This document shows, piece after piece, positions 55,238 to 64,000 of a stretch of DNA of 64,000 nucleotides. A model generated the notes under the pieces. The model was not told the origin of the DNA, ran no database searches, and saw nothing but the letters and a program-made list of their open reading frames with translations. This DNA comes from Ophiosphaerella korrae (lineage: Eukaryota > Ascomycota > Dothideomycetes > Pleosporales > Phaeosphaeriaceae). Position numbers and translations under genes: made by a program. Every line of letters starts with the position of its first letter. Positions within the stretch are counted from its first letter, which is position 1. The stretch lies in contig JALNQF010000007.1 in the NCBI GenBank assembly GCA_028456385.1, positions 496,001 to 560,000 of the forward strand, read 5' to 3'.

Positions 55238-57529
55238 TCTGGAGAATAAGGTGAATAGGAAACCCTGCGCACTGGGCTTAGCAGTTCGGAAATGGTCGCG
55301 ATTGGTGATGGATCACATCCCGTTTACCTCTTGCTAAGAATGCTGGCTTAAGAGCGGACACGTTGATTCACAGCAAGTGCTCTACACTCGATGCTGAGCA
55401 ATCCCAGGTCGAGCCTTCCTGAGGATGTTGATCCTTCTCAAAGCGGGGATCTTGCCCGTCAATGCTGATCTCATTTTCTCTCTAGACTGCGTTCCTAAGC
55501 CCCTCACCCTTTTCATACTGGCTTCTCCCAATTTTGTTACCCCACAAGCACCACGACTGTAAATCTGCTCTCTATATCACTTTAGTTATTCTTGTTTGTG
55601 CTTTTCTCTGCATCTAGCGTGCGGAGCTGGTGGTGAAGACGGATTTTCGTGCAGGCATATGACATATACCCGGTCCGACTTTCGTCGTGTCCTGCGTCTT
55701 CTTGGCTAATAGCGGAACCCTAATTTATATTCTTCAAAAGGTGCCAACGAGATTTCTGATGGAGTTATCAGGCTGGTGTATCATTAGCATAAGAGATTGA
55801 CGGCTGTGGTACTGATCAAAGCAAGATCGATCCTGAGAAGAAATGCAAGCAATTCGAGTCCAATCGTTTTTATCTATGCAAGCCACTGACAGTTCTCTAG
55901 CGCGATGGGAAACATCCAAGGTTGAGAGAACACATCATGACTGAAGTGCGTTCATACACCCAAAGGCATCGTGAATCTGTTCGTACGGTGAAGGCTGTAG
56001 GGTCATAATGTCATCTCTCTAATCGTAGTGCAGCATAGCCACTCCTTACACTACAGTCCCAAGCCCAAGGACGGCTAATCAAACAATCTTCTCACTCATG
56101 AGCTGTTCCGTCTCAAAGCCAATAATTCCCGACCCCATAAAACACCCAACCTCACCCGTACTCCAGTGCCACCCGCATCGCCCCAGAACCCAGACAACTA
56201 CCAGCAACCAGCTGCATACCCACCAGCACCTATCACCACTCCTCCCCCTTATCACCTCGCCGATTCCGAAACATGTACCACGTCCTCCCCACCCACTCCC
56301 AAGTCACCGCACCACAAACACCCTGTACGCAAACGGTCGGAGAATTACCATTCCCCCGGGCCCTGCCGTATCCTCTTCCCATCTTCTAGCTCGCCCCCAA
56401 GCGAGCCGACTCGGAAGCCCCGCCGAGCGTCGTACCGCATGACGCGAGCATGCGGTCTGTGTGCACCCACTGGAAACAACTGTGGTGAGGGCAAATTTCC
56501 TGCTTGCTGCACGGCATATGTGGTGGATGGGGGATCGTTACGGCTAGGCTGCTTGGGTGGGTTGACAGTCCCGAAGATGCCGAATACGATGGTTGCACGG
56601 GTGGGCTGGGCTGGTCTGGGCTGGGCTAGGCTGGGCTGGAATCGGGTGGGAAGGGGTAGTGTGGCTATGTGGGGTGCTTTGGGGGCTGGGGACGTGGCCG
56701 TTTGAGGGAGGGCGGTATGTTGTGGAGTATTTGTTCTTGTCTTGGTTATTGAGGCTTGTGGTGGTGGGTCATTTGTGTGACATGACTCTTGCGGTAGCGA
56801 GATTGATGGTTGATAGTTGATGGGAAATTAGCTTCGCAAAGCTTGATATGGTACTCGAACGATGGGCTTTTATGAGGATTAGTGGTGTTGCTTCTTTTGA
56901 AAGAGAGACATCTTGGGGTCTAATGTGATCGCAAGTTCTGCGATCAGCCATGGGAGGATAACGTGGGCAGACTGATCATGTTAGATTTCGCTGATTCAAC
57001 AAACCGAGTACAGGAATTTAGCTGATTAATGTACACTCTATCCTGTTTTGATCCCTGTCTAGTAGAAACTTGAACGACTCGTGAAGTACTTCTGTGAATA
57101 AAGATGTGTGAATCATTCTGTACTAGGCTGGATATAAAAGATAAAAATCACAAGTCTTTCGTCAACTGACAACAGGAGCTGGCGTGATTCAAGGAGGCCA
57201 TACAGTTGGTGTGCGCTCTTTAGGTAGTGCAACAACGACAATATCTGAGCATCTTTCATGCTCTTGGAGTGAGAAGACCGCGAGGTCACGTTAAGATCGT
57301 GAGCTTCGAGAAAGTGTGACCCTAAGCATAATGCCACGGAGTCTCCATGTCCAACGACAACCCCACCAAGCCGTTGCATTGTAGCATCGCGAGTATATCA
57401 TTATATAATCCACTGGATTGATACAAAAAACACGCTGGGAAGATGCAAGAAGAAGAATTTGGTCACTACGAGGCTACTACATCTAAAGCGGTCAACTTCC
57501 CGGTTTTCTAGTTGACCGAGAGAAGTCTT
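55238..57529. other. 2.3-kb region without a supportable gene
   Basis: It contains the 3' flank of the Zn2Cys6 gene, a Pro-rich open stretch (56098-56442, composition-driven) and a GGGCT-type simple repeat at about 56600-56640. A minus-strand open frame at 57113-57379 (88 codons, MQRLGGVVVGHGDSVALCLG...) has normal composition, but I cannot assign it. From about 57 kb the sequence becomes AT-richer. Confidence 0.45.
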
Positions 57530-58165
57530 TACTAGTGGTCAACACTTTATGCAATGCCCTAACGTAATATAGTGGCCTATAATCGTTAGCAACGCCGACG
57601 ACAATAGTATCCTTTTCGACTCGCTTGAGGAAGGAAACGGCAAAGACCAGCTGATTGACTACCTCCCGCACAGCCGCAAAGGCTCTATCTCCCCCACTAC
57701 CCGGACCTGAAAGTCTACAGTCAAGCTAGCTAGGATTAATCTTCTACAGCTAAATGAGCAGCAAGAGGCAAAGAAGATACTCGATCAGCGGCTACTCAAA
57801 AATTACCTACTTATAGACAGTGAGGTTGTTCGCTAGTTCCCCGAGCTCCTTACCTACCTCCCTTTCGCCATTTTCCAGGCAATGGTATCTATATTTGGAA
57901 ACAATATCCAGCTCTCTAAATAATACCAACACAGATTTTCTGAGTATAGACTTTCAATGATCGGGTTAGATACCGGCAGACACATAACCGGTGTCGATAA
58001 TGTGGTATACCTCCTTGAGTGGCTAGGGTAGACTAGACTAAGGTATACTTTTTAAATTGTGTATCAACTATCTTTTGATAATTCCCACCTTTGAGTAGCG
58101 TACTATACTATGAGTGGATTTTGAAGACAAAGCGCGTAGTATATTAATATTCTATATTTTAGAAA
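57530..58165 (+). pseudogene. Decayed NB-ARC domain of a fungal NLR-type gene
   Basis: The + strand preserves, in one frame broken by stops, the order of an NB-ARC domain: WPIIVSNADDNSILFDSLEE (Walker B region, usually W-x-x-I-V-D-N-A-D-D), then DYLPHSRKGSISPTTRT (usually YLPRSxxGSILxTTRN), then a stop. Next come NLLQLNEQQEAKKILDQRLL, then FPELLTYLPFAIFQAMVSIF (usually LxYLPLAIxQAAAYI) and RFSEYRLSMIG. Several TAG/TAA codons interrupt it, and neither the upstream P-loop part nor the TPR/ankyrin part was found. NB-ARC proteins are STAND ATPases used in fungal non-self recognition. The stop pattern and AT-rich surroundings fit repeat-induced point mutation, but that is inferred. Confidence 0.6.
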
Positions 58166-59063
58166 ACCTACTAACAGCTTGATTATTGTAAGAATATGAT
58201 AAGAAGTGAAGACTTAGGAGCTGCGTAAATTGGCTATCTGGGTTACTTATGGTATCCCAACTTTTACTAGAGTAGCTCGATCTCTGTGTCTTAAAATCAT
58301 AAGGTGTATTATGCTAGACCCGTTACTTTACTCCAACCAGAAGGACGGCTTCTCGCCACGCAGTAGTTGCATGAAGCATGCAGCTAAACCATCCGAGACA
58401 CTTCGCCAGGCTTTCTGCTTATCCAAGGTTTTAACCATATCAGACAGAAAGATAGATTTACTTTCAGGGCCACCCAGAACACCAACGTCTGTAATGTGGA
58501 GGCGAATATCACCTCCTGACTGAATCTAGGGCTCTATCTGCGGATCTGCCTTATCCAGTCTTATCAACTCACCTTTGGAAGGCTACTTTATCGTGTAGTT
58601 ATAGGCGCAGATATAGTTTACCGCAATACAAAGGCTTAATGCGTCGTAGCAAGCAGAGTGGCGAACGTTTCGTAACATTGCGAACATTTTCGCCGCACAC
58701 AGCAGACATATCCGTGCAATATTTCCTTTTCATGAACAAATGTTTCAAATTTGCTTTTGTAAACACCCATTTCAGTCTCAGATGTTTGCCAATCGAGAGA
58801 ACCATACATGGTCTTTAGTGGGATTTGCTGTAGGAGCTTAACGACTAGAATATCGAGTCTCGTACGCTAGATTCGCCCTCTATTGCTTCAAATTTAGGAA
58901 ACTGCAGAAAATTATTCCATCTGAAGCGATCATATTGTTGATTGATGTCTGAACATCTGATGTGAGGAGGTCTGTGTCTCCATCTGATGTGGGCTAGAAC
59001 CCAGCAGCCTACCCCAACAGTTAGTCTTGCAGCAAACGGTGTTTATTTTGCAGAGGAGAGGGT

Positions 59064-59537
59064 ATGGCTAGATACCATCACAAACTCCCATTCTTGCTAT
59101 TCCACCCCAATCTCAAAATAAATCTTTTATATTACTGTGTACTGACATATACACAAGGGATCTTGCTAATGGCCGCATTAAGCAAAATAGAGTTTTTATC
59201 AGTTGAACTGGTATCACTGCTACTCGCGAAGGCACAGATTGCCTGGCGTTCATTTCGCCAGTGTTGTTTTTGTGTGCTAGCGGTTAAATCTTTTCAGGAA
59301 CAGATTGAGGTTTTAGAGTTGATCGCTACTCCTACTATGCTAAGAAACTTTCAGCTCAAGAAACATATGATCAAAGATGAGGGTCACTCTTGCGGCGAAG
59401 TTACAACGCTAAGGGATTCGCTCATTTACCTTAGAGAGCAGCCGGACTTGCTTTGCGAATGTATAACATGCTATATAACTTGGGTTCAGTTCAGCCTTGT
59501 AAACTCCATGCACGATTACTATCCACTGACTTGTTGA
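59064..59537 (+). CDS. Orphan open frame, possible F-box relic
   Basis: 157 codons from ATG to TGA. The internal segment MAALSKIEFLSVELVSLLLA resembles an F-box opening (L-P-x-E-L-x-x-x-I-L with the Pro replaced by Ser), followed by a region with LRNFQLKKHMIKDEGHSCGE. Several Cys and hydrophobic residues look randomised, and the surroundings are decayed, so this is more likely a relic than a working gene. I cannot name it further. Confidence 0.3.
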   Translation: MARYHHKLPFLLFHPNLKINLLYYCVLTYTQGILLMAALSKIEFLSVELVSLLLAKAQIAWRSFRQCCFCVLAVKSFQEQIEVLELIATPTMLRNFQLKKHMIKDEGHSCGEVTTLRDSLIYLREQPDLLCECITCYITWVQFSLVNSMHDYYPLTC

Positions 59538-60545
59538 GTCAAGGGGCTTACTTATTCAAATATATGTAGTCGCCAAATTCAAACAAAGTACTGCGAATTG
59601 ATCCATTATAATATACATGTTTGCCCAAATTGTACCTTGCAAGGTCCACAAAATATGCCTTGGCTACCTCACATGCACTTCCAACATATTTCTACCCATC
59701 TAGCCATGAGTGACTTTGTTTACCGTGCCATCGTCATCAACATGGATATTGAGTCGTTCTGGCTTGTGGTCCATGGACTTCATACTATCAGGCTTGAGGA
59801 CGCGGTGCTCCTTGGGGAGGTCGGACTTTGCGAAAGTCTATCAAAAAAAAAAAAAAAAAAGTGTCAGCAAGTGTGCTTCTTTTTGCCTCTGATTTAAGGT
59901 TGCTTGCACGGGGTAAGGGGTTTCTAGAACACAGTGGAAAATGGGAGGTTGTTGAGATGAACATACAATCTCATCATGCTGGTCACCGAGCTTCTTGCCA
60001 GCAAGCTTGGTCAACCAGTCATCGCTCGAGTTTCCGTCCTTGGACTGGATACCAGGAACTACAAGAGGCATCTTGAGAGTCTGTGTGCTGAGGGTCCTTG
60101 AAGTGAGAAGGCGTAGATGTATTGATTTTCGTATCGCGGAGATCGTGGTTGTAACTTAGTGGGGCTGGAGGGATGGAAGAGACTTTATGCAGATTATCCA
60201 CCCTTGCCTAGACCTGCGATTATGTTTCTTGATGTTGGCTGTTTGATTGAAATGGTCAGGCTGCAGCGTTACCTCACTGACGCGCGGGGGGTGACGTCAC
60301 CCGCAGCTAGCCGCACTATGACGGTGGGGTTCCAGACTGCAACCAAGTACTCCTAGAATTTGAAAATTTCCTAAATAAAGATACGTGTTTCCAGTCTCCC
60401 TATCATAATCATCATCGAACAACCTCTCGTTCTACGTTGCTGAACTCAACACCCCATCTGAGCAAGTTAGTTCAGGAAACTCATCGAGCAGTCGGCTTCG
60501 GATTGTAGTGGAAATGCATAACTGGCCTGCATCGTTCACTAGATC

Positions 60546-60935
60546 ATGTTTTCTGAAGAGCAGCTGAGGGAAATATTCCAAAGTACCCTGTTTGATGTCC
60601 TCTTTCAGGTGCAGAGGGTAAAGTCTATTGTGAGAGCCTCATATGATGATTTTCAACTGTGGACAATGGACATTGGCCCACTGAAACAAGGCTGTAACAA
60701 ACCCCCGAATTTCAGATCCAATCTAATACTGAAATCGGGGGTTTTCCCCTCTGAGAACTGGTCGATAAGCCTCTTGATAGAGCTGGAGAATGTGAATATC
60801 ATTGAGCATCAAGAGTGGCTCCTAACACTCTCCGGTCAGCTGATGGACACAAATCAAGGCTTTAGAATTGATTTAGCTCACAAAATACTTGACCAGGCGC
60901 TGTTCCCATGTCAGTGGTATAGGATCTCCAAATAA
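60546..60935 (+). CDS. Orphan open frame, unknown
   Basis: 129 codons starting MFSEEQLREIFQSTLFDVLF and ending ALFPCQWYRISK. Composition is protein-like with normal hydrophobic spacing, and no motif is recognised. It lies 51 bp from the end of the decayed F-box gene on the opposite strand. It could be a fragment of a neighbouring relic or a small gene; there is no splice or promoter evidence. Confidence 0.3.
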   Translation: MFSEEQLREIFQSTLFDVLFQVQRVKSIVRASYDDFQLWTMDIGPLKQGCNKPPNFRSNLILKSGVFPSENWSISLLIELENVNIIEHQEWLLTLSGQLMDTNQGFRIDLAHKILDQALFPCQWYRISK

Positions 60936-60986
60936 AGCCTCTTCATCGGCTTTCAACCCGAGCTGTTGCAGGCGAGGAAAGTTGTG

Positions 60987-62335
60987 TCATATAGCTTTGA
61001 AAGAGTCCAAGGCCGGAGAGCCGCGGAACACCCTTGTCTCATCATAACAGTCCGTGGTTGAATGGTTATGCAGCAATAGGCTTTGGAGGCGATTATGCTG
61101 AGGCATTAGCGGTTGCGATGTTGCGGATGTGTCCCCAGTACTCATAAGGCTGAACAAGTGTATTAGAAGTTTTCCCAACTCCTCAATAGTAAGCTTGATA
61201 TACCTGAGGCATTGGTTTTGCTTGAGAAAACTGCTAAACATGCTACGATTCTGCGGACTTACCATTTCAGTGCCAATACTGTCGATGGTTCCGCATTGAA
61301 AGTGTGTCAAACGACAGAGGGTTTTGATATTTGCCACATGATCAAACAAAAATAATAGGTTAAACTCGTACAGGCTAAGGCTAGTAACAAGTGAAAAGTC
61401 AACTATGTGGTCCATACGAGAGGCAAAATGTTCAGATATGCAGCCCCCAATTGTAAGCTCTTTTGTGCGAATTTTGGTGCCAGCCAGGAGGTCAACTGGG
61501 TTATCCTCCCAGAACTTATGGCTCTTTCTACTCCAACCATAAACCTTGTCCGAGGATAGTGATTTAAGAGGTGGTAATGCTTTTATGAACTTAATTAGAA
61601 TATGAGTAGTTTGGTCGCAAGTCCATAGGGTCGCAGTAATGCTGCGTCTGTAGGAGTTGACAAGTAGATGTGGGTTACAATATGTTACATGTAGATTTTG
61701 GATGGATTTTTGATGAAGATCAAGATAGCGAATACAGTTGGCGTTAAACTTGGCGTCGAATGCATCAAAAGAGGCGTATCTGATAGGCTTTAGCTTTCCA
61801 TCTTTGTATTGCAAGAATGTGTACGGTATCGAGCGAAATACATAGTTGCATTAACGTGAACAAGAAGCATTCTGAAAGTTGCAAATTACTCGTTGTATCA
61901 TGGTTCTAAAGTCAGGGGAGGTAACGCTACACAAGCCTGTGCGTCTAAGTATAGTAACAAATTACTGCATATGATGTACGAATAGGCATTCTATATTGAA
62001 CAAGGTACTGGCGAAGGCGTAGGAATCATTATTGCAACAAGCGCAGAATTCGTAACACGGCCTTTTGCCTCGCTATTTCTTCTTCTTTTGAGGGCGGTTC
62101 GAAGTTCCCACACTTGCCCTGCTCCCATGCATTCAATGGGTCGTATAGACTTAAGCTTCTCGTCTATCGTAGGTGTCTAGAAGCGCCGCGTTGAAGACTG
62201 GCTTCAAAATTTTCCAGTTGATCATCGTAGAAATTCATGTCGAGCACAATCTTAGCATATGGATACTCCGTAGTGACGACACTCCAGCTTTTTGACACAC
62301 AGCATAGCGCTTCGATGTCCGAGGGGAGTGAGATT
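60987..62335 (-). pseudogene. Decayed F-box/LRR-type gene
   Basis: Three minus-strand segments in different frames read in order as one F-box protein. At 62335-62170: LPSDIEALCCVSKSWSVVTT...YAKIVLDMNFYDDQL, then a stop. At about 62155-62030: YDPLNAWEQGKCGNFEPPSK and IARQKAVLRILRLL, then stops. At about 61850-60987: an open frame of about 285 codons with leucine-rich-repeat-like spacing (LQYKDGKLKPIRYASFDAF, TKIRTKELTIGGC, LVTSLSLYEFNLLF, NRLQSLLLHNHS) and no ATG at its start. F-box proteins recruit substrates to SCF ubiquitin ligases; this copy is broken by at least three stops or frame changes. Introns could explain some frame changes, but I could not place clean splice sites. Confidence 0.55.
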
Positions 62336-62987
62336 TAGATATAATGAATCAATAGGTTTGCCGGTCTTGGTGTCTTATTTAAAGTGGGAACTGTACATGT
62401 CCCAATACAATTCTTTTGGCATCTTCGACGAGATCGACCTTAGATTGTAATCGTTTCATCATTCATAACAGGGAATTTGCTGAAAGGTAGGGACAAGGAA
62501 CACAAAGATATGTGGAGAGGAAGGCCCCTCCCGGTCAAGCGAAAAAGCGGGGAACGAAAAGTAGAGTAACACTGGATAGTACTGAGGCTACCTGGAATCA
62601 CTTTTCTAGGCAACTGTAATTCAAGGTGCCAGGAGTGGAAATTTTTTCGCAATTTATTATTATTGCATAGTATCTACAGTATGCTTCTGGCGTTATTTGC
62701 AACGCAGTGTGGTTGGCCCACTTTTTCAGTCAATTGACACCTCGAGGTCGCGTTCATCATCGCGATCAGATGCCATTACTATAAGTCTGTCCCGCTCTAC
62801 TGAACGTCACTACCAGACGTATATACTATTTAGACCACTATTTTAGTTCAAGTATTCATAAATTTGGGTATATCAAAATTCTATATAATTACTAACCTTA
62901 ATATACGGTTCTGAACGTCTGAACGGCAAGCGATAGCCACTGCAAGAGATTAATCACAGGCTCATAAGACATCATCTGTCTACTTGT
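62336..62987. other. Intergenic region, no gene seen
   Basis: AT-rich sequence between the F-box relic and the TSC10-like stop codon. One short minus-strand frame (62440-62652) has no recognisable motif. Confidence 0.5.
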
Positions 62988-63968
62988 CTAGTGCGCGTTC
63001 TTTCTGAGCGCTGGCATTCCGTTTTTTTTACCCCATGTCCAGATCTTGCCATTTAGATCGGGGATCATGATCAACCAAACAATGGACGTAAGCCAGGCCC
63101 CAAGGGTGTCTATTATGATACTGTTGCGTTGAGTATTTCCCATCGCACCCCACCTCATCAGACCTGCAATCCAGGTCGTGGTTGTCATGAAATTGCCTCC
63201 TTCTAGTCCCTTCAACGCCACTGTTGCTGCTTCTAGTTCCGTTTGCCTGGGGTCAGAACTCTCCAGCTGACGTGTGAGCGGATGCTTAGTCTTTTCTTCA
63301 TTTTCAAAACCGGGGGAGAGGATAGTACCAGGGCATATGACGTGTATATTGACATCGAAAGGGGCGGGTAAGACACCATTGGTATGCGACTTTGAGCGGC
63401 GTGCAGCGTTGTATATCTGAACCTCGGAGTTCAGGGTGTCGGCGAGCAACCGTACGGCTGCTTTGCACGGACCATATGGCGAGTAGCCTGCGATACCGAG
63501 GAAAGCCGTGGCAGAGGAGGTGAAGATGAGTTTGCGCGCAGGCTCAGACGCGGTTGTGGTGTAAGGTACGGAAGGATACCACCACGCTTGTAACGTTTTG
63601 TGTGCAAGGTATACAGCAGAGAAGTAATTCACGTCCATCTGGTTCCTTAGTGTTTCTGTGCTGGTCTCTACAAACAAGCCAGGTACAGAGAATCCAGCTA
63701 TAGCCCATACAATCTCAGGCATTCGACCATTATTCCAGGCAATGGACTCAGCGATGATACGTTCGTTCTCGGCCTCAGAGCTCACATCAGCCGCAATGTA
63801 GGTGAAGCGTTGAGCCAAAGGGTTCTTTGAATTAGAGCGTGCGTGCTCGACGGCAGTTTCGAGGTTCTTGACCGTTCGTGCAACGAGTATGAGGTTTGCG
63901 CCGCGGGCAGAGAGAAGGCCTGCGAGTGCCTTACCCATGCCCTGAGAGGAGCCGGTAAGAAGGATTGT
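62988..63968 (-). CDS. TSC10: 3-ketodihydrosphingosine reductase (TSC10/KDSR-like), 5'-truncated
   Basis: An ER-membrane short-chain reductase that converts 3-ketosphinganine to sphinganine in sphingolipid synthesis. The visible exon has 326 codons and begins at an AG acceptor (63970-63969); the first exon(s) lie beyond the right edge, and the intron occupies 63969-64000. The Rossmann motif TGSSQGMGKALA is at the exon start, preceded by TILL. Also present are NLILVAR, AADVS, AGFSVPGLF (NAG-type position), TSSATAFLGIAGYSPYGPCK with the catalytic Ser and Tyr-x3-Lys, and HVICPGTILSPGFENE, typical of KDSR. The C-terminal hydrophobic segment (LGAWLTSIVWLIMIP) is a plausible membrane anchor. Length matches the fungal family once the missing start is added. 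A related SDR cannot be excluded, but the PG-x-x-x-SPGFENE stretch is specific in my recollection. Confidence 0.85.
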   Translation of the reverse strand, partial: TILLTGSSQGMGKALAGLLSARGANLILVARTVKNLETAVEHARSNSKNPLAQRFTYIAADVSSEAENERIIAESIAWNNGRMPEIVWAIAGFSVPGLFVETSTETLRNQMDVNYFSAVYLAHKTLQAWWYPSVPYTTTASEPARKLIFTSSATAFLGIAGYSPYGPCKAAVRLLADTLNSEVQIYNAARRSKSHTNGVLPAPFDVNIHVICPGTILSPGFENEEKTKHPLTRQLESSDPRQTELEAATVALKGLEGGNFMTTTTWIAGLMRWGAMGNTQRNSIIIDTLGAWLTSIVWLIMIPDLNGKIWTWGKKNGMPALRKNAH

Positions 63969-64000
63969 CTGTATTATGTTTAGCAATCGTGCCAGTAGAG

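Larger units (their letters stand above)
58166..60986. other. AT-rich decayed region with orphan open frames
   Basis: No intact gene is certain. Two orphan + strand frames are listed separately (59064-59537 and 60546-60935). An 18-nt A-run lies at 59843-59860. Stop codons are dense in all frames elsewhere. Confidence 0.5.

Noticed and set aside
56098..56442. Pro/Ser/Thr-rich + strand open frame
   Set aside because: Composition-driven, no partner exon, and no similarity I can recognise.
1..64000. tRNA, rRNA or CRISPR features
   Set aside because: Scanning by eye for B-box-like GGTTCGANTCC patterns and regularly spaced repeats gave no candidate; a tRNAscan run would be needed to exclude tRNAs fully.

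Overview
The window looks like a gene-dense stretch of nuclear DNA from a filamentous ascomycete, most likely Dothideomycetes/Pleosporales. The evidence is many short GT-AG introns (mostly 45-80 bp), a fungal gene repertoire (AA11 LPMO, Zn2Cys6 factors, DHA2-type MFS transporter, SYN8, RIC1, SEN54, CLF1) and no operons. The taxon is inferred from gene style; no marker gene proves it.

Layout. Positions 1-5.4 kb: an ankyrin-repeat gene running in from the left edge, a possible coding fragment, a three-exon small basic protein and an unrecognised Q/H-rich protein. 7.4-11.3 kb: cyclin C (SSN8) and a six-exon calcium-regulated mitochondrial carrier with EF hands. 11.8-17.7 kb: SYN8 divergent from a RING/TRAF-type zinc-finger protein, then a SAM-type mitochondrial carrier and SEN54. 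18.2-26.2 kb: a short-chain dehydrogenase, a 2-kb repeat-rich gap, a hypothetical protein, a DHA2-type MFS transporter and a small Cys-rich protein. 29.7-43.8 kb: a divergent 14-3-3-like protein, PRP31 divergent from CLF1, a fungal transcription-factor-domain protein and RIC1. 45.6-55.2 kb: a chitin-type AA11 LPMO, a five-exon D-2-hydroxyacid dehydrogenase and a Zn2Cys6 factor. 55.2-63 kb: an AT-richer, gene-poor tail with decayed NB-ARC and F-box relics. The right edge holds the 3' part of a TSC10-like ketosphinganine reductase.

Most neighbours are unrelated housekeeping genes. The one functional pairing that stands out is PRP31 and CLF1: two spliceosome factors reading away from one shared ~0.5-kb intergenic region. 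The LPMO, MFS and dehydrogenase genes are scattered and do not form a secondary-metabolite cluster.

The least expected signal is compositional. In about nine genes on both strands the coding strand is strongly C-rich through the body and flips to strongly G-rich near the stop codon and into the 3' UTR. Other leads are a 14-3-3-like protein whose phosphate-binding residues look lost, a probable GC-AG intron in RIC1, overlapping perfect palindromes upstream of the MFS gene, and the decayed NB-ARC and F-box genes. I did not find a convincing new multi-gene system. Exon boundaries come from splice motifs and reading-frame continuity; no alignment or transcript data were available.
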